A stretch of DNA of 26,354 nt. Origin: JAIEPW01 sp964406035 (lineage in GTDB: Bacteria > Acidobacteriota > Terriglobia > Bryobacterales > Bryobacteraceae). Below, one piece after another: positions 7,340-15,539 of this stretch. The DNA lies in NCBI GenBank assembly GCA_964406035.1, contig CAYOQB010000069.1:1-26354 (forward strand), read 5' to 3'. The position numbers and the translations under genes are program-made. Under the pieces are notes generated by a model. The model did no database searches. It saw nothing but the letters and a program-made list of their open reading frames with translations, and was not told where the DNA came from. Numbering within the stretch: position 1 is the first letter of the stretch; every line of letters begins with the position of its first letter.

Positions 7340-7852
7340 TTAGCGGCGAGGTTCGCTGGAAGGCGGAACAATGCCCTTCATGCGCATGTACGTCACCAGG
7401 TTTCCGTAGTGCTCGTAGTTGTGCGCAACGTTGAAGTCGAGGGCCGACAACTTCGTGCGCTGGCCCATCAGGTTCACCATTTCGGCCGCGTTGGCGTCGG
7501 TCATCTTGGCATAGACCCCGTCGCAGAACGCGAAGGATTCCTTCAGACCGGCGATGATCGCTTCCTTGGTGGTCGCCGATTTCTCGACGCCCTTGGGCGC
7601 CACCCGCTGGCCCGACGCCGCGCCGCAGAAGAAGTACTGCGCGTCCGCGACATGGCCGAGGATCGCACCGAAGCTGCGGACTCCCTCGGTGGGCTTGTAG
7701 CTGAAGTTTTCCTCCGGCATCTTGTCCGCGGTGCGCATGAGGACGTTCTTCACCTGCTCATACAGCGACTTGGAACCGGCCATCAGCGGATTCGCGGCAT
7801 CCTGCGCGAAGCAACCCGCCGCGAACAATACCGTCAACGCCAAAATCTTCAT
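7340..7852 (-). CDS. Exported DinB-fold protein
   Basis: 170 residues. A signal peptide covers about residues 1-16 (LTVLFAAGCFAQ), followed by a four-helix DinB/YfiT-like domain. The likely metal triad is His67 (LGHVADAQYF) plus His144 and His148 (HNYEHYGN, a H-x3-H pair). The DinB superfamily includes DNA-damage-induced proteins and metal-dependent thiol transferases; most members are cytoplasmic, while exported forms are common in acidobacteria. GGAGG lies 12 nt before the ATG. It follows the methyltransferase on the same strand after 66 bp and ends at a strong hairpin. The biochemical role is not predictable from sequence. Confidence 0.85.
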   Translation of the reverse strand: MKILALTVLFAAGCFAQDAANPLMAGSKSLYEQVKNVLMRTADKMPEENFSYKPTEGVRSFGAILGHVADAQYFFCGAASGQRVAPKGVEKSATTKEAIIAGLKESFAFCDGVYAKMTDANAAEMVNLMGQRTKLSALDFNVAHNYEHYGNLVTYMRMKGIVPPSSEPRR

Positions 7853-7918
7853 AGTTCTTTCGAACCTCCAGCGTTTATTGGAGCGTATCCGGCAGGATCA
7901 TGCAAGGGGAAGAGGAAT

Positions 7919-8638
7919 CTACTTGGCGGCGCGGAGGATTTCGCCGAGCGCGCACCACAGCCAGCGGCGATCCCCGCGGGTGACCTGCACTCGCAGCATT
8001 TGCAGCACGGCGGCGTACTCTCCGGCGTGGTGAACGTCGAATATGGCTGCCTTCCCGCCCGGCTTCAGCACGCGGGCGATCTCGCGCAAGGCAAGCTCGC
8101 GCTGCGATTGGCTGTCCAGGCGGTGCAGCGCGTAGCAGGAGAGCACAACGTCGAAGCTGGCGTCCTTGAACGGCAGCTTGCGCGGATCGGCGTTCTGCGT
8201 GTCGATCTTCACGCCCTCGGCTTGCGCATTGGCTTTCAGCGCGTCCATCGAGTTCCCGGAGAGATCCTCGGGACGCCAGAGGTCCACCGCGGTCACCTTG
8301 CCTGACTTCAGTTTCCTGGCGGCGGCGATCGCCAGCAGCCCGCGTCCGGCGCCGATGTCGAGGACCTTCTCGTCGCCCTTCAAGTCCAACGCGGCGATCA
8401 TCTCGTCCCGCAGTTTCAATTTTCCGGTTTTGCTGGAGCGGTACAGCCACCACGCGGCCCCGGCGAAGCCGATTCCCGCCAGGGCGCTGATGCCGCTGAT
8501 CGCCGCTCCCTGCCGGGGCGCGTCCTGGAGGTTGACGAAATACACCGCGACCGCGAACGCCAGCAGCATCGCGGCGCGGATCGCGTACGTCCGCACCCGT
8601 TTCGGGTCGTCGAGACCGTAATCGACAGTCGCCGCCAT
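7919..8638 (-). CDS. Membrane-anchored class I SAM-dependent methyltransferase
   Basis: 239 residues. Two hydrophobic segments (about 20-36 and 46-66) precede a Rossmann methyltransferase domain with motif I VLDIGAGRG (92-100), an acidic motif II region (VTAVDLW) and a motif IV-like FDVVLSCYALH. The sequence resembles UbiE/SmtA-type methyltransferases; nothing identifies the substrate. The start lies 6 bp after the topA stop, so it is probably co-transcribed and translationally coupled with topA. The N-terminal helices place the catalytic domain at the cytoplasmic face of the membrane, which hints at a lipid or quinone substrate, but that is only a suggestion. Confidence 0.85.
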   Translation of the reverse strand: MAATVDYGLDDPKRVRTYAIRAAMLLAFAVAVYFVNLQDAPRQGAAISGISALAGIGFAGAAWWLYRSSKTGKLKLRDEMIAALDLKGDEKVLDIGAGRGLLAIAAARKLKSGKVTAVDLWRPEDLSGNSMDALKANAQAEGVKIDTQNADPRKLPFKDASFDVVLSCYALHRLDSQSQRELALREIARVLKPGGKAAIFDVHHAGEYAAVLQMLRVQVTRGDRRWLWCALGEILRAAK

Positions 8639-8644
8639 GCGCGC

Positions 8645-11077
8645 CTAGGCTGTCGCCTGCACCTCAAGCGGCTTCTTGAATTTGCATTCGTTGTTGGGGC
8701 ACTGCGCGAAGGCGCCCGCCTTCAGATACTTCTCGATCAGGTAGCTGCCGCCGCACTCGGGACACTTCTCCGGAATGGGCTTGCCCCAGGCCACGAAGTC
8801 GCACTCGGGGTAGCGGTTGCAGCCGAAGAACGTCTTGCCGCGCTTGGACTTCCGCTCCACGATCTCGCCTTCGCTGCAGTTCGGGCACTTCACGCCAATC
8901 GTTTTCTGCTTGACGAACTTGCACTTGGGATAGTTGGAGCAGGCGATAAACTCGCCGAATCGCCCGAACTTCTTCACCAGCTTGGAGCTGCACTGCGGGC
9001 AATCCTCGTCCAGCGGCTGATCCGCCGGCTTCTGCGGCTGTCCCAACTGCTTGGTAGTCTTGCAGTCCGGGTAGCCGGAGCAGGCCAGGAACTGTCCGAA
9101 GCGGCCTTTTTTCAGCACCATGGTGCGGCCGCAGTTGTCGCAGTACTCCTCGGCGTCCTGCTCGGAAAGGTCCGCCTTGTCGACATCCGGCAGATCCACG
9201 GTCAGCTCGCGCGTGTTGGAGCAATCCGGGTAGCCAGTGCAGGCGATGAAGCTGCCATGCCGGCCCCACTTGATGACCATCGGCTTGCCGCACTTGTCGC
9301 AGACCAGGTCGGTCGGTTTCTCCATGCGCTTGATGTCGGTCATGTGCTGCTCGGCGTGTTCCAGGTCCTTTTGGAACCTTTGATAGAACTCGCCCATGGC
9401 CGTGCGCCAGTCCATCTTGCCGTCTTCGATCTCGTCGAGCTCGTCCTCCATCCGCGCGGTATAGCGGATGTCGAACAGATCGTTGAAGCTCTCGAGCAGC
9501 AGGTCGGTCACCACCATGCCCAGCTCGGTGGGCGCGAACTTGCCGCCCTCCTTCTTCACGTACTCGCGTTCCTGAATGGTGGAGAGAATGGACGCGTAGG
9601 TGGAAGGCCGGCCGATGCCGTCCGCTTCCAGCTCCTTCACCAGCGTCGCTTCGGTGAAACGCGGCGGCGGCTCGGTGAAGTGCTGCTCCGGCTCGATCGA
9701 CTTCAGCTTCAGCACTTCGCCCTGTTCCACCTTGGGCAGCTTGTGCTTCAGCTCTTCGTCGTCCTCGTCCTTCTGGTCCTTGCCTTCCTCGTAGACCCGC
9801 AGGAAGCCGTCGAACTTGGGGACGCTGCCGGTGGCGCGGAATAAATACAGGTTGCCGTCCTTGCCCGTGGCATTGACGTCGATGGTGGTCTGATCGAAAA
9901 CGGCCGGCCGCATCTGGGAGGCGACAAAGCGCATCCAGATCAGCCGGTACAGCTTCAGTTCGTCTTCGGCCAGCACGCCTTCCAGCGATTCCGGCGAGCG
10001 CAGGGCGGAGGTCGGACGGATGGCTTCGTGCGCGTCCTGCGCGTCCTTCTTGGACTTGTAGAAGTTCGGCGTCTCCGGCAGATACTGCGTGCCGTAGCGC
10101 TCGCCGATCATGCCGCGGACTTCCGCCAGCGCATCGGCGGAGACGCGGGTGGAGTCGGTACGCATGTAGGTGATAAGACCCACCGCGCCCTCTTCCCCGA
10201 TTTCCACGCCTTCATACAGCCGCTGCGCCAGCATCATCGTGCGCTTCACGCTGAAGCGCAGCTTGCGAGCCGCTTCCTGCTGCAGGGTGGAGGTGATGAA
10301 CGGAGGAACCGGATTGCGCCGCTTCTCCCGCGTGGTGACGCTCTTGACGACGTACTCGGAGTCGCGGATCTGGTCCACAAGCGCGTTCGCTGTGGCTTCG
10401 TCCCCGATCTCGATGGATTCGTCGTTGCGTTTCAGGAAGTGCGCCGAGAGCACCGGCGGCTTCTTGGCGTTCAGGTTGACGTCAATCGTCCAGTACTCGC
10501 GCTTGACGAACGCCCGGATCTCGCGCTCGCGCTCCACGATCAGGCGCAGGGCAACAGTCTGCACTCGTCCGGCGGACAACCCGCGGCGGACCTTGTCCCA
10601 CAGCAGCGGCGAGATCTTGTAGCCCACCAGCCGGTCCAGGACGCGGCGCGCCTGCTGCGCGTCCACCAGGTTCAGGTTCACCTGCAGCGGCTTCTCGAAC
10701 GCCTTCTCGATCGCGTTCTTGGTGATTTCATTGAACATCACCCGGTAGAACGCGGGACCGCCATTCTTCGGACGCTTGTCCTCCAGCTCTTCCTGCAGGT
10801 GGAAGCAGATGGCCTCCCCTTCGCGATCCGGGTCAGCCGCCAGATACACGTTCTCCACGCCCTTGGCTGCCTGCTTCAACTCCGAAATCAGCTTCTTCTT
10901 GCCCTCGATGACCTCATAGCGCGGCCGGAAGTCGTTTTCGACGTCCACCGCGAGGTCCTTCTTGGGCAGATCCTTCACATGACCGAGTGAGGCCTTCACC
11001 AGGAACTGCTTGCCGAGATATTTGCCGATCGTCTTGGCCTTGGCGGGCGACTCGACGATTACCAGCGATTTCGCCAT
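8645..11077 (-). CDS. topA: DNA topoisomerase I (type IA)
   Basis: 810 residues. Relaxes negative supercoils by transient single-strand cleavage. Toprim domain: SLVIVESPAKAKTIGKYL at the start and metal-binding DPDREGE at 82-88. Catalytic Tyr304 lies in GLITYMRTDSTR. The C-terminus carries five consecutive four-cysteine modules (each about C-x2-C, 15-20 residues, then C-x3/4-C), several with the GRFGxFxACSGYPDC signature, used for DNA or RNA polymerase binding. The length and domain order are normal. The start is an ATG without an evident Shine-Dalgarno, 106 bp after dprA. The dprA-topA pairing is widespread in bacteria and supports both calls. Confidence 0.98.
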   Translation of the reverse strand: MAKSLVIVESPAKAKTIGKYLGKQFLVKASLGHVKDLPKKDLAVDVENDFRPRYEVIEGKKKLISELKQAAKGVENVYLAADPDREGEAICFHLQEELEDKRPKNGGPAFYRVMFNEITKNAIEKAFEKPLQVNLNLVDAQQARRVLDRLVGYKISPLLWDKVRRGLSAGRVQTVALRLIVEREREIRAFVKREYWTIDVNLNAKKPPVLSAHFLKRNDESIEIGDEATANALVDQIRDSEYVVKSVTTREKRRNPVPPFITSTLQQEAARKLRFSVKRTMMLAQRLYEGVEIGEEGAVGLITYMRTDSTRVSADALAEVRGMIGERYGTQYLPETPNFYKSKKDAQDAHEAIRPTSALRSPESLEGVLAEDELKLYRLIWMRFVASQMRPAVFDQTTIDVNATGKDGNLYLFRATGSVPKFDGFLRVYEEGKDQKDEDDEELKHKLPKVEQGEVLKLKSIEPEQHFTEPPPRFTEATLVKELEADGIGRPSTYASILSTIQEREYVKKEGGKFAPTELGMVVTDLLLESFNDLFDIRYTARMEDELDEIEDGKMDWRTAMGEFYQRFQKDLEHAEQHMTDIKRMEKPTDLVCDKCGKPMVIKWGRHGSFIACTGYPDCSNTRELTVDLPDVDKADLSEQDAEEYCDNCGRTMVLKKGRFGQFLACSGYPDCKTTKQLGQPQKPADQPLDEDCPQCSSKLVKKFGRFGEFIACSNYPKCKFVKQKTIGVKCPNCSEGEIVERKSKRGKTFFGCNRYPECDFVAWGKPIPEKCPECGGSYLIEKYLKAGAFAQCPNNECKFKKPLEVQATA

Positions 11078-11183
11078 AGTGAAAAGTTCTTAAAGATTAC
11101 GTTCTGAGTATGAGGGTTCCGAACAACCCGAATCTTACCACGGTCCTCCGAGCCCGGCTGTCCACCCCGCCGGGGAGGCGCTG

Positions 11184-12329
11184 CTAGGACTCGGCCCAAA
11201 CCCTGATAAATTGCTTGCCCGGCAACTGCCGGACCAGCCCTTGCAGTTCGAGATCGAACAAGGCTGCAATGATCTCGGATGAGGAAAGCGTGTCCAGGGA
11301 TTCAGGACGCCCCGCTTCCATCAGCACGTCCAGTTGCACCGGCTGGTCCAATTTCAAGGCGCGCAGCACACGGCGCGCGGCATCGTTCAGATCCGGACCC
11401 GCTTCTTCTAATAGATTCAACTGGTTACGCCGCTCCGCCGAGAGCCTCCGCCGCTGTTCCGGGGGCAGCTCCACTACCACGTCATTCCACTCCTGCACCA
11501 GCTTAGCACCCTGCTTAATCAACAGGTTAGGCGCCCAGCTCATCTTGGAGGTAATGTTCCCCGGCACGGCAAAAACCTCGCGACCCTGATCCAGCGCGAG
11601 CTTCGCCGTGATCGCCGATCCGGAATACTCCGCCCCCTCTACAATCAGTACGCCGGAGCTCAAACCGCTGATGATCCGGTTTCGGATAGGAAAATTCTGA
11701 GGGTAAGCCGGGGTCCCCATCGGAAACTCGGTGACCAGCAAGCCCTTCTGCCCGATCTCGACCGCCAGTTTGCGGTTCTCGGACGGATAAATGTGATCCA
11801 AACCGCAGCCGAACACCGCCAGGGTGTTCCCGTGAGCCCCCAGCGCGCCCCTGTGAGCCGCTGTATCAACGCCGCGGGCCATCCCGCTGGCGATGGTCAA
11901 CCCGGCCTTCGCCAGGTCAGCGGAGAGCCTCTCGGACGCCATAGTGCCATAGGCTGTAGGGCGGCGGGTACCCACCACCCCCAGCATGACGGTGTCTAAC
12001 AATTCGATGCGGCCGCGGCAGAAAAGAATCAACGGAGGGTCGAAGATCTCCCGAAGCAGGCTTGGATATCGTTGATCCGAAAGGGTGATCGCCTCCGCCT
12101 CGGCGGCGGCGATGTGGCGCTGCTGTTCCACCGCCAGCTCAAAGGTGCAGCCGCTGGCGATGGTCTGGGCGACGGTCCCGGAGACGCCTTCCGCCTCCAG
12201 TTCGGAGCGGGAGGACCGGAAGACGCCGCGCACGCCCCGCCGCCGGTTGACCAGTTCCGCGCCCTTGCGAGGTCCCAGCCCCGGAACCAGAACCAGCGCC
12301 AGCCAGTGCAGCACTTCCTCCGCGTCCAT
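11184..12329 (-). CDS. dprA: DNA-processing protein DprA
   Basis: 381 residues from ATG 12329, which has GAGGG 8 nt upstream; an alternative ATG 15 bp earlier lacks one. DprA loads RecA onto incoming single-stranded DNA during natural transformation. Domains: N-terminal helix-hairpin-helix-like region (VPGLGPRKG), a Rossmann-fold core with GVVGTRRPT and SGMARGVDTAAHRGAL, and FPIRNRIISGLS as the conserved DprA block. A C-terminal winged-helix (DML1-like) segment covers about the last 70 residues. It is immediately upstream of topA. Presence of dprA alone does not prove competence; no com genes are in this window. Confidence 0.96.
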   Translation of the reverse strand: MDAEEVLHWLALVLVPGLGPRKGAELVNRRRGVRGVFRSSRSELEAEGVSGTVAQTIASGCTFELAVEQQRHIAAAEAEAITLSDQRYPSLLREIFDPPLILFCRGRIELLDTVMLGVVGTRRPTAYGTMASERLSADLAKAGLTIASGMARGVDTAAHRGALGAHGNTLAVFGCGLDHIYPSENRKLAVEIGQKGLLVTEFPMGTPAYPQNFPIRNRIISGLSSGVLIVEGAEYSGSAITAKLALDQGREVFAVPGNITSKMSWAPNLLIKQGAKLVQEWNDVVVELPPEQRRRLSAERRNQLNLLEEAGPDLNDAARRVLRALKLDQPVQLDVLMEAGRPESLDTLSSSEIIAALFDLELQGLVRQLPGKQFIRVWAES

Positions 12330-12394
12330 CGCCACAGCCCTCATAAACTAGTGGTGCCGCCGGACTGGAGGAATTCTCAGTAGACTGAGGAGTA

Positions 12395-12832
12395 ATGGCT
12401 CAAGCGACCTACGACGACGCAAACCTGGTGCTGCGACTTTATGAACTCCGGCGGGAGGAGCGGATGCGCCAGGCCCGGCAATGGATGATGAGCGAGTTCC
12501 GCGCCGCCACGGTGGACGAGCTCAACAAAATCGCCCCGCAGGGCTCCGGCATGGACGCCAACTTCCGCATGGTGGTGACCTACTGGGACATGGCAGCTTC
12601 CTTCATCACTGGCGGCATTCTGAACGCCGAGCTCTTCTATCAATCCAATCGCGAGCTGGTGATCGTGTGGGAGAAAGTACGCCCGCTGCTCGGCGAGATC
12701 CGCGAGCTGCGCAAGAACCCGGGTTTGTGGAAGCACCTGGAGAAGGTCGGCAACGAGTTCGGCGACTATCTGAAGAAGACCGAGGGCGACGAGTTCTACG
12801 AGACCTTCCTGAAGAGAGCCCGCGCCCGTTAA
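12395..12832 (+). CDS. Conserved protein of unknown function (DUF4760-like)
   Basis: 145 residues, mostly helical and charged, with no signal peptide or clear membrane segment. It contains the block VVTYWDMAASFITGGILN followed by ELFYQSNRELVIVWEKV. This pattern recalls DUF4760-type proteins, but I cannot confirm it without a search. The ATG has GAGGAG close upstream, so the start is secure. It is divergent from dprA (65 bp between starts) and is followed 5 bp later by a small DUF2007-like gene, so the two are probably an operon. Function unknown. Confidence 0.8.
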   Translation: MAQATYDDANLVLRLYELRREERMRQARQWMMSEFRAATVDELNKIAPQGSGMDANFRMVVTYWDMAASFITGGILNAELFYQSNRELVIVWEKVRPLLGEIRELRKNPGLWKHLEKVGNEFGDYLKKTEGDEFYETFLKRARAR

Positions 12833-12837
12833 GCGCC

Positions 12838-13089
12838 ATGCGCCGCGATCCCGAGTTCTTCGGCGAGCAGGAGCTGGATCTGCTGTACATCGGCAAGAAG
12901 CTGAAGCATGCCCTGGCGGTGGAGGCGCTGCTGGAAGGCGCGCGGATCGATTACGCGGTGGAAACCGAAACCTATGTGGGCGGCATGATCTTCCGAACGG
13001 AGCGCGTGGGAGCTTTTCTGTACGTGCTGCCCGGCGATCTGGAACGGGCGCGCGAGACGATCCGCGCCGCCGGTTTCGAGCCCGCCTGA
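12838..13089 (+). CDS. Small DUF2007-like putative signal-transducing protein
   Basis: 83 residues starting at ATG 12838, 5 bp after the upstream stop; the frame is open far upstream, but only this start makes sense in the operon. The sequence ELDLLYIGKKLKHALAVEAL, then a beta-rich middle (DYAVETETYVGGMIF) and a C-terminal VLPGDLERARETI helix match the compact beta-alpha-beta layout of DUF2007 (PF09413-type) domains, in which a bound small ligand or GlnB-like fold has been proposed. It is convergent with the acyl-CoA dehydrogenase, with one base between the stops. The role is unknown; the family call is from pattern only. Confidence 0.75.
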   Translation: MRRDPEFFGEQELDLLYIGKKLKHALAVEALLEGARIDYAVETETYVGGMIFRTERVGAFLYVLPGDLERARETIRAAGFEPA

Positions 13090-13090
13090 G

Positions 13091-14260
13091 TCAGATCTTC
13101 ATCTGCCGCGCCGCCAGGTCGCGCAGGATCTCCTCGGACCCGCCGCCAATCGCGTTCACGCGGACCTCGCGGTAGATGCGCTCCACCTTATGGCCGCGGA
13201 TGTAGCCGGCGCCGCCGAAAATCTGGACCGCCTCACGCGCGCAAAACTCCATCGTCTGGGTGGCCTGGATCTTCAGCATCGCCAGACCGGCGACGGGCGA
13301 TTCGCCCTGGGCCATGCGCCACGCCGTGATCTCGAGATACGCCTGAGTCGTGTTGACGGCGCGAGCCATCTCCACCAGTTTGTGGCGGATCACCTGATGA
13401 TCGGCCAGCCGCTGCCCGAACGTGTGCCGCTCCCGTGCGTACGCGAGCGCTTCCTCGAATGCGACGCGCGCATTCATGTTCGCCCCCGCGGCCATGCCCA
13501 GGCGTTCCGAGTTGAAATTGTTCATGATCAGCCGGAACCCGCGGTTCTCCTCGCCCAGCAGATTACCCGCGGGCACGCGAACGTCATCGAAGTACAGCGT
13601 TGCAGTATCCGATGCCCACCAGCCCATCTTCTTCAGTTCCGTGCGCGCAAAGCCCGGGCGGTCGGCTTCGATCAACAGCAGCGACACGCCGTCGATGCCG
13701 GGACCTCCGGTGCGCACGGCAACCGTAAAGTAGTCGCCGCGCATGCCGGAGGTGATGAACGTTTTGGAGCCGCGCACGACGTAGTCCTCGCCGTCGCGCA
13801 CCGCCGAGGTTTGGATCGCCGACACGTCAGACCCGCCGGAGGGCTCGGTGATGGCCAGGCAGGAAATCTTTTCTCCGCTGAGAATGCGCGGCAGGACTCG
13901 CGATTTCAGCTCCGCGGTGCCGGCGGCGGCGATCGGCGGGGCGCCGATGGAGTGGCTCATCAGGCTCGCGGCCACGCCGCCGCAGGCCGGGCGGTTCAAT
14001 TCCTCGGTGGTGACGATGGCAAGAAACGGATCCTTGTCGGGGATGCCGCCGTATTCCTCCGGGAAGCCGAGGCGCAGCAGTCCGATCTCGGCGGCCTTGC
14101 GATATAGATCGCGGGGGAACGTCTCGGCTTCGTCCCACTCGTTGACAAACGGGGCGATTTCCTGGTCCACCCAGCGGCGCAGAGTCTTGCGCCAGGCCTC
14201 GTGCTCCTCGGTGTAGAAGGGGTTGCGTGAGCCGCGGAGTTCCCGTGCTGCGGTGGTCAT
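13091..14260 (-). CDS. Acyl-CoA dehydrogenase
   Basis: 389 residues, the usual family length. FAD-dependent alpha,beta-dehydrogenation of an acyl-CoA. Seen: N-terminal helical domain (FYTEEHEAWRKTLR), the FAD/substrate segment CLAITEPSGGSDVSAIQT, the middle beta-domain block SGSK-like RGSKTFITSGMRGDYFTV, the C-terminal ARERHTFGQRLADHQ and QIFGGAGYIR. The usual C-terminal catalytic Glu position (YEG in MCAD) reads Gly (IGGGSEEI), while Glu252 in NSERLGMA occupies the place used by isovaleryl- and long-chain enzymes, so it is likely of that subgroup. The start is 4 bp after the amidohydrolase stop, so they share an operon. The physiological substrate cannot be read. Confidence 0.93.
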   Translation of the reverse strand: MTTAARELRGSRNPFYTEEHEAWRKTLRRWVDQEIAPFVNEWDEAETFPRDLYRKAAEIGLLRLGFPEEYGGIPDKDPFLAIVTTEELNRPACGGVAASLMSHSIGAPPIAAAGTAELKSRVLPRILSGEKISCLAITEPSGGSDVSAIQTSAVRDGEDYVVRGSKTFITSGMRGDYFTVAVRTGGPGIDGVSLLLIEADRPGFARTELKKMGWWASDTATLYFDDVRVPAGNLLGEENRGFRLIMNNFNSERLGMAAGANMNARVAFEEALAYARERHTFGQRLADHQVIRHKLVEMARAVNTTQAYLEITAWRMAQGESPVAGLAMLKIQATQTMEFCAREAVQIFGGAGYIRGHKVERIYREVRVNAIGGGSEEILRDLAARQMKI

Positions 14261-14264
14261 AACG

Positions 14265-15512
14265 CTACCGTCCCCAATCGTTGCGGTATACCTTTCCGTC
14301 CTTCATCACGAAGCGGACCTTCTCCATCACGCGGATGTCGGCCAGCGGATCGCCTTCGACGGCGATGATGTCGGCGAGGTGGTTCGTTTCCAGCACACCG
14401 GTCTTTCCGCCCAGGCCCAGCAGTTCGGCCGAAACGAGAGTGGCGGCCCGCAACGCTTCGATCGGCTTCATCCCGAACTCGACCATGTAGGGAAACTGCT
14501 TCCAGTTGTCACCGTGCGGGTACACGCCGCCGTCGGTGCCGAAGGCGAGCTTCGCCCCGGCCAGGTACGCCTTGCGGAAGTTCTCGCGCTGCGTCTTGCC
14601 CACCAGCTTTTCCTTCTCGATGAATTCGGGAAGCATGCCGACCTTGAGGCCTTCCTGCAGGATGAAGTCGTCGTTATAAATGTCGAACACCAGGAAAGTG
14701 CCTCGTTCCTTGGCCAGGCGAATGCCTTCGTCGTCGATAAAGGAGCAGTGCTCCACCGAATCGACGCCGCCGCGGATCGCGCGCTTGATCCCCTCGGTGC
14801 CATGGGCATGCGCCGCGACCTTGCGTCCGTGCTGGTGAGCCTCCTCGACGATGGCGCGGATCTCTTCCTCCGTGAGTTGCGGCCCGCCCACGGAGTCGCC
14901 TTTCGACAGAACTCCGCCGGTGGCGCAGATCTTGATCAGGTCGGCGCCGTACTTGATGTTGTTCCGGACCTTGGCTCGCAACGCCCAGGGGCCGTCGGCG
15001 ACACCCTCAGCGGAATGCTTGAACTCGGGCGCGAGCAGTGCGTTGTCGCAATGCCCGCCAGTGATGCCGAGTGACGGTCCGGACACCAGCAGGCGCGGTC
15101 CTTCGATGTCCCCGGCGTTGATCCCATCGCGCAGGGCGATGTCGGAGAACCCTTCGGCTCCGACATTGCGAACCGTGGTGACGCCGGCGCGGAGCGTAGT
15201 GCGCGCGTTCTTGACGCCCATGATCGCCTGACGGGGAACCGAAGTCCCCAGTCCTTCGTAGCCGCTCTGCGACGGATCCGAGGTCAGGTGGTCGTGGGCG
15301 TCGATCAGTCCGGGAAGACAGGCGCCCTTCGAGAGATCGATGGCGGCGGCGGTGGGGGCGGTTCCGATGGCTGCGATCCGGTCCTTGTCCACCGTGATCA
15401 CAACGTTGTGGCGAACCTCGCCGGTGCGCACGTCGATCAGCTTGCCGCAGCGGATGGTGGTCTGGGCGGAAAGAGTGCAGGCGAACGCGAAAACCAATGA
15501 AAACCAGGTCAC
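14265..15512 (-). CDS. Exported metal-dependent amidohydrolase (Xaa-Pro dipeptidase-like)
   Basis: 415 residues from a GTG start at 15512; a signal peptide (about 1-16, LVFAFACTLSAQ) fits that start. TIM-barrel amidohydrolase with the binuclear metal site visible: His73 and His75 (DAHDHL), a probable carbamylated Lys194 (LIKICATGG), His235/237 (AAHAHG), His255 (VEHCS) and Asp327 (FGTDGG). The small beta-sandwich is split between both ends. This motif set matches the imidazolonepropionase/Xaa-Pro dipeptidase-related family that hydrolyses N-acyl or prolyl dipeptides. Secreted members are frequent in acidobacteria. It is the first gene of a pair with the acyl-CoA dehydrogenase. Upstream there is only a weak Shine-Dalgarno, and a CATACT -10-like box lies 6 nt before the GTG. 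Confidence 0.92.
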   Translation of the reverse strand: MTWFSLVFAFACTLSAQTTIRCGKLIDVRTGEVRHNVVITVDKDRIAAIGTAPTAAAIDLSKGACLPGLIDAHDHLTSDPSQSGYEGLGTSVPRQAIMGVKNARTTLRAGVTTVRNVGAEGFSDIALRDGINAGDIEGPRLLVSGPSLGITGGHCDNALLAPEFKHSAEGVADGPWALRAKVRNNIKYGADLIKICATGGVLSKGDSVGGPQLTEEEIRAIVEEAHQHGRKVAAHAHGTEGIKRAIRGGVDSVEHCSFIDDEGIRLAKERGTFLVFDIYNDDFILQEGLKVGMLPEFIEKEKLVGKTQRENFRKAYLAGAKLAFGTDGGVYPHGDNWKQFPYMVEFGMKPIEALRAATLVSAELLGLGGKTGVLETNHLADIIAVEGDPLADIRVMEKVRFVMKDGKVYRNDWGR

Positions 15513-15539
15513 GGACTCAGTATGCCACGCACCGGCGAA

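Noticed and set aside
8645..9320. Repeated cysteine-rich modules that could suggest tandem DNA repeats
   Set aside because: These are the five C-terminal zinc modules of topoisomerase I, a normal protein-level repeat; the DNA copies are diverged.
11078..11183. Short inverted repeats (GGGTT/AACCC and CCCC/GGGG) between dprA and topA
   Set aside because: Stems of 4-5 bp without a T-run; too weak to call a terminator or regulatory RNA.
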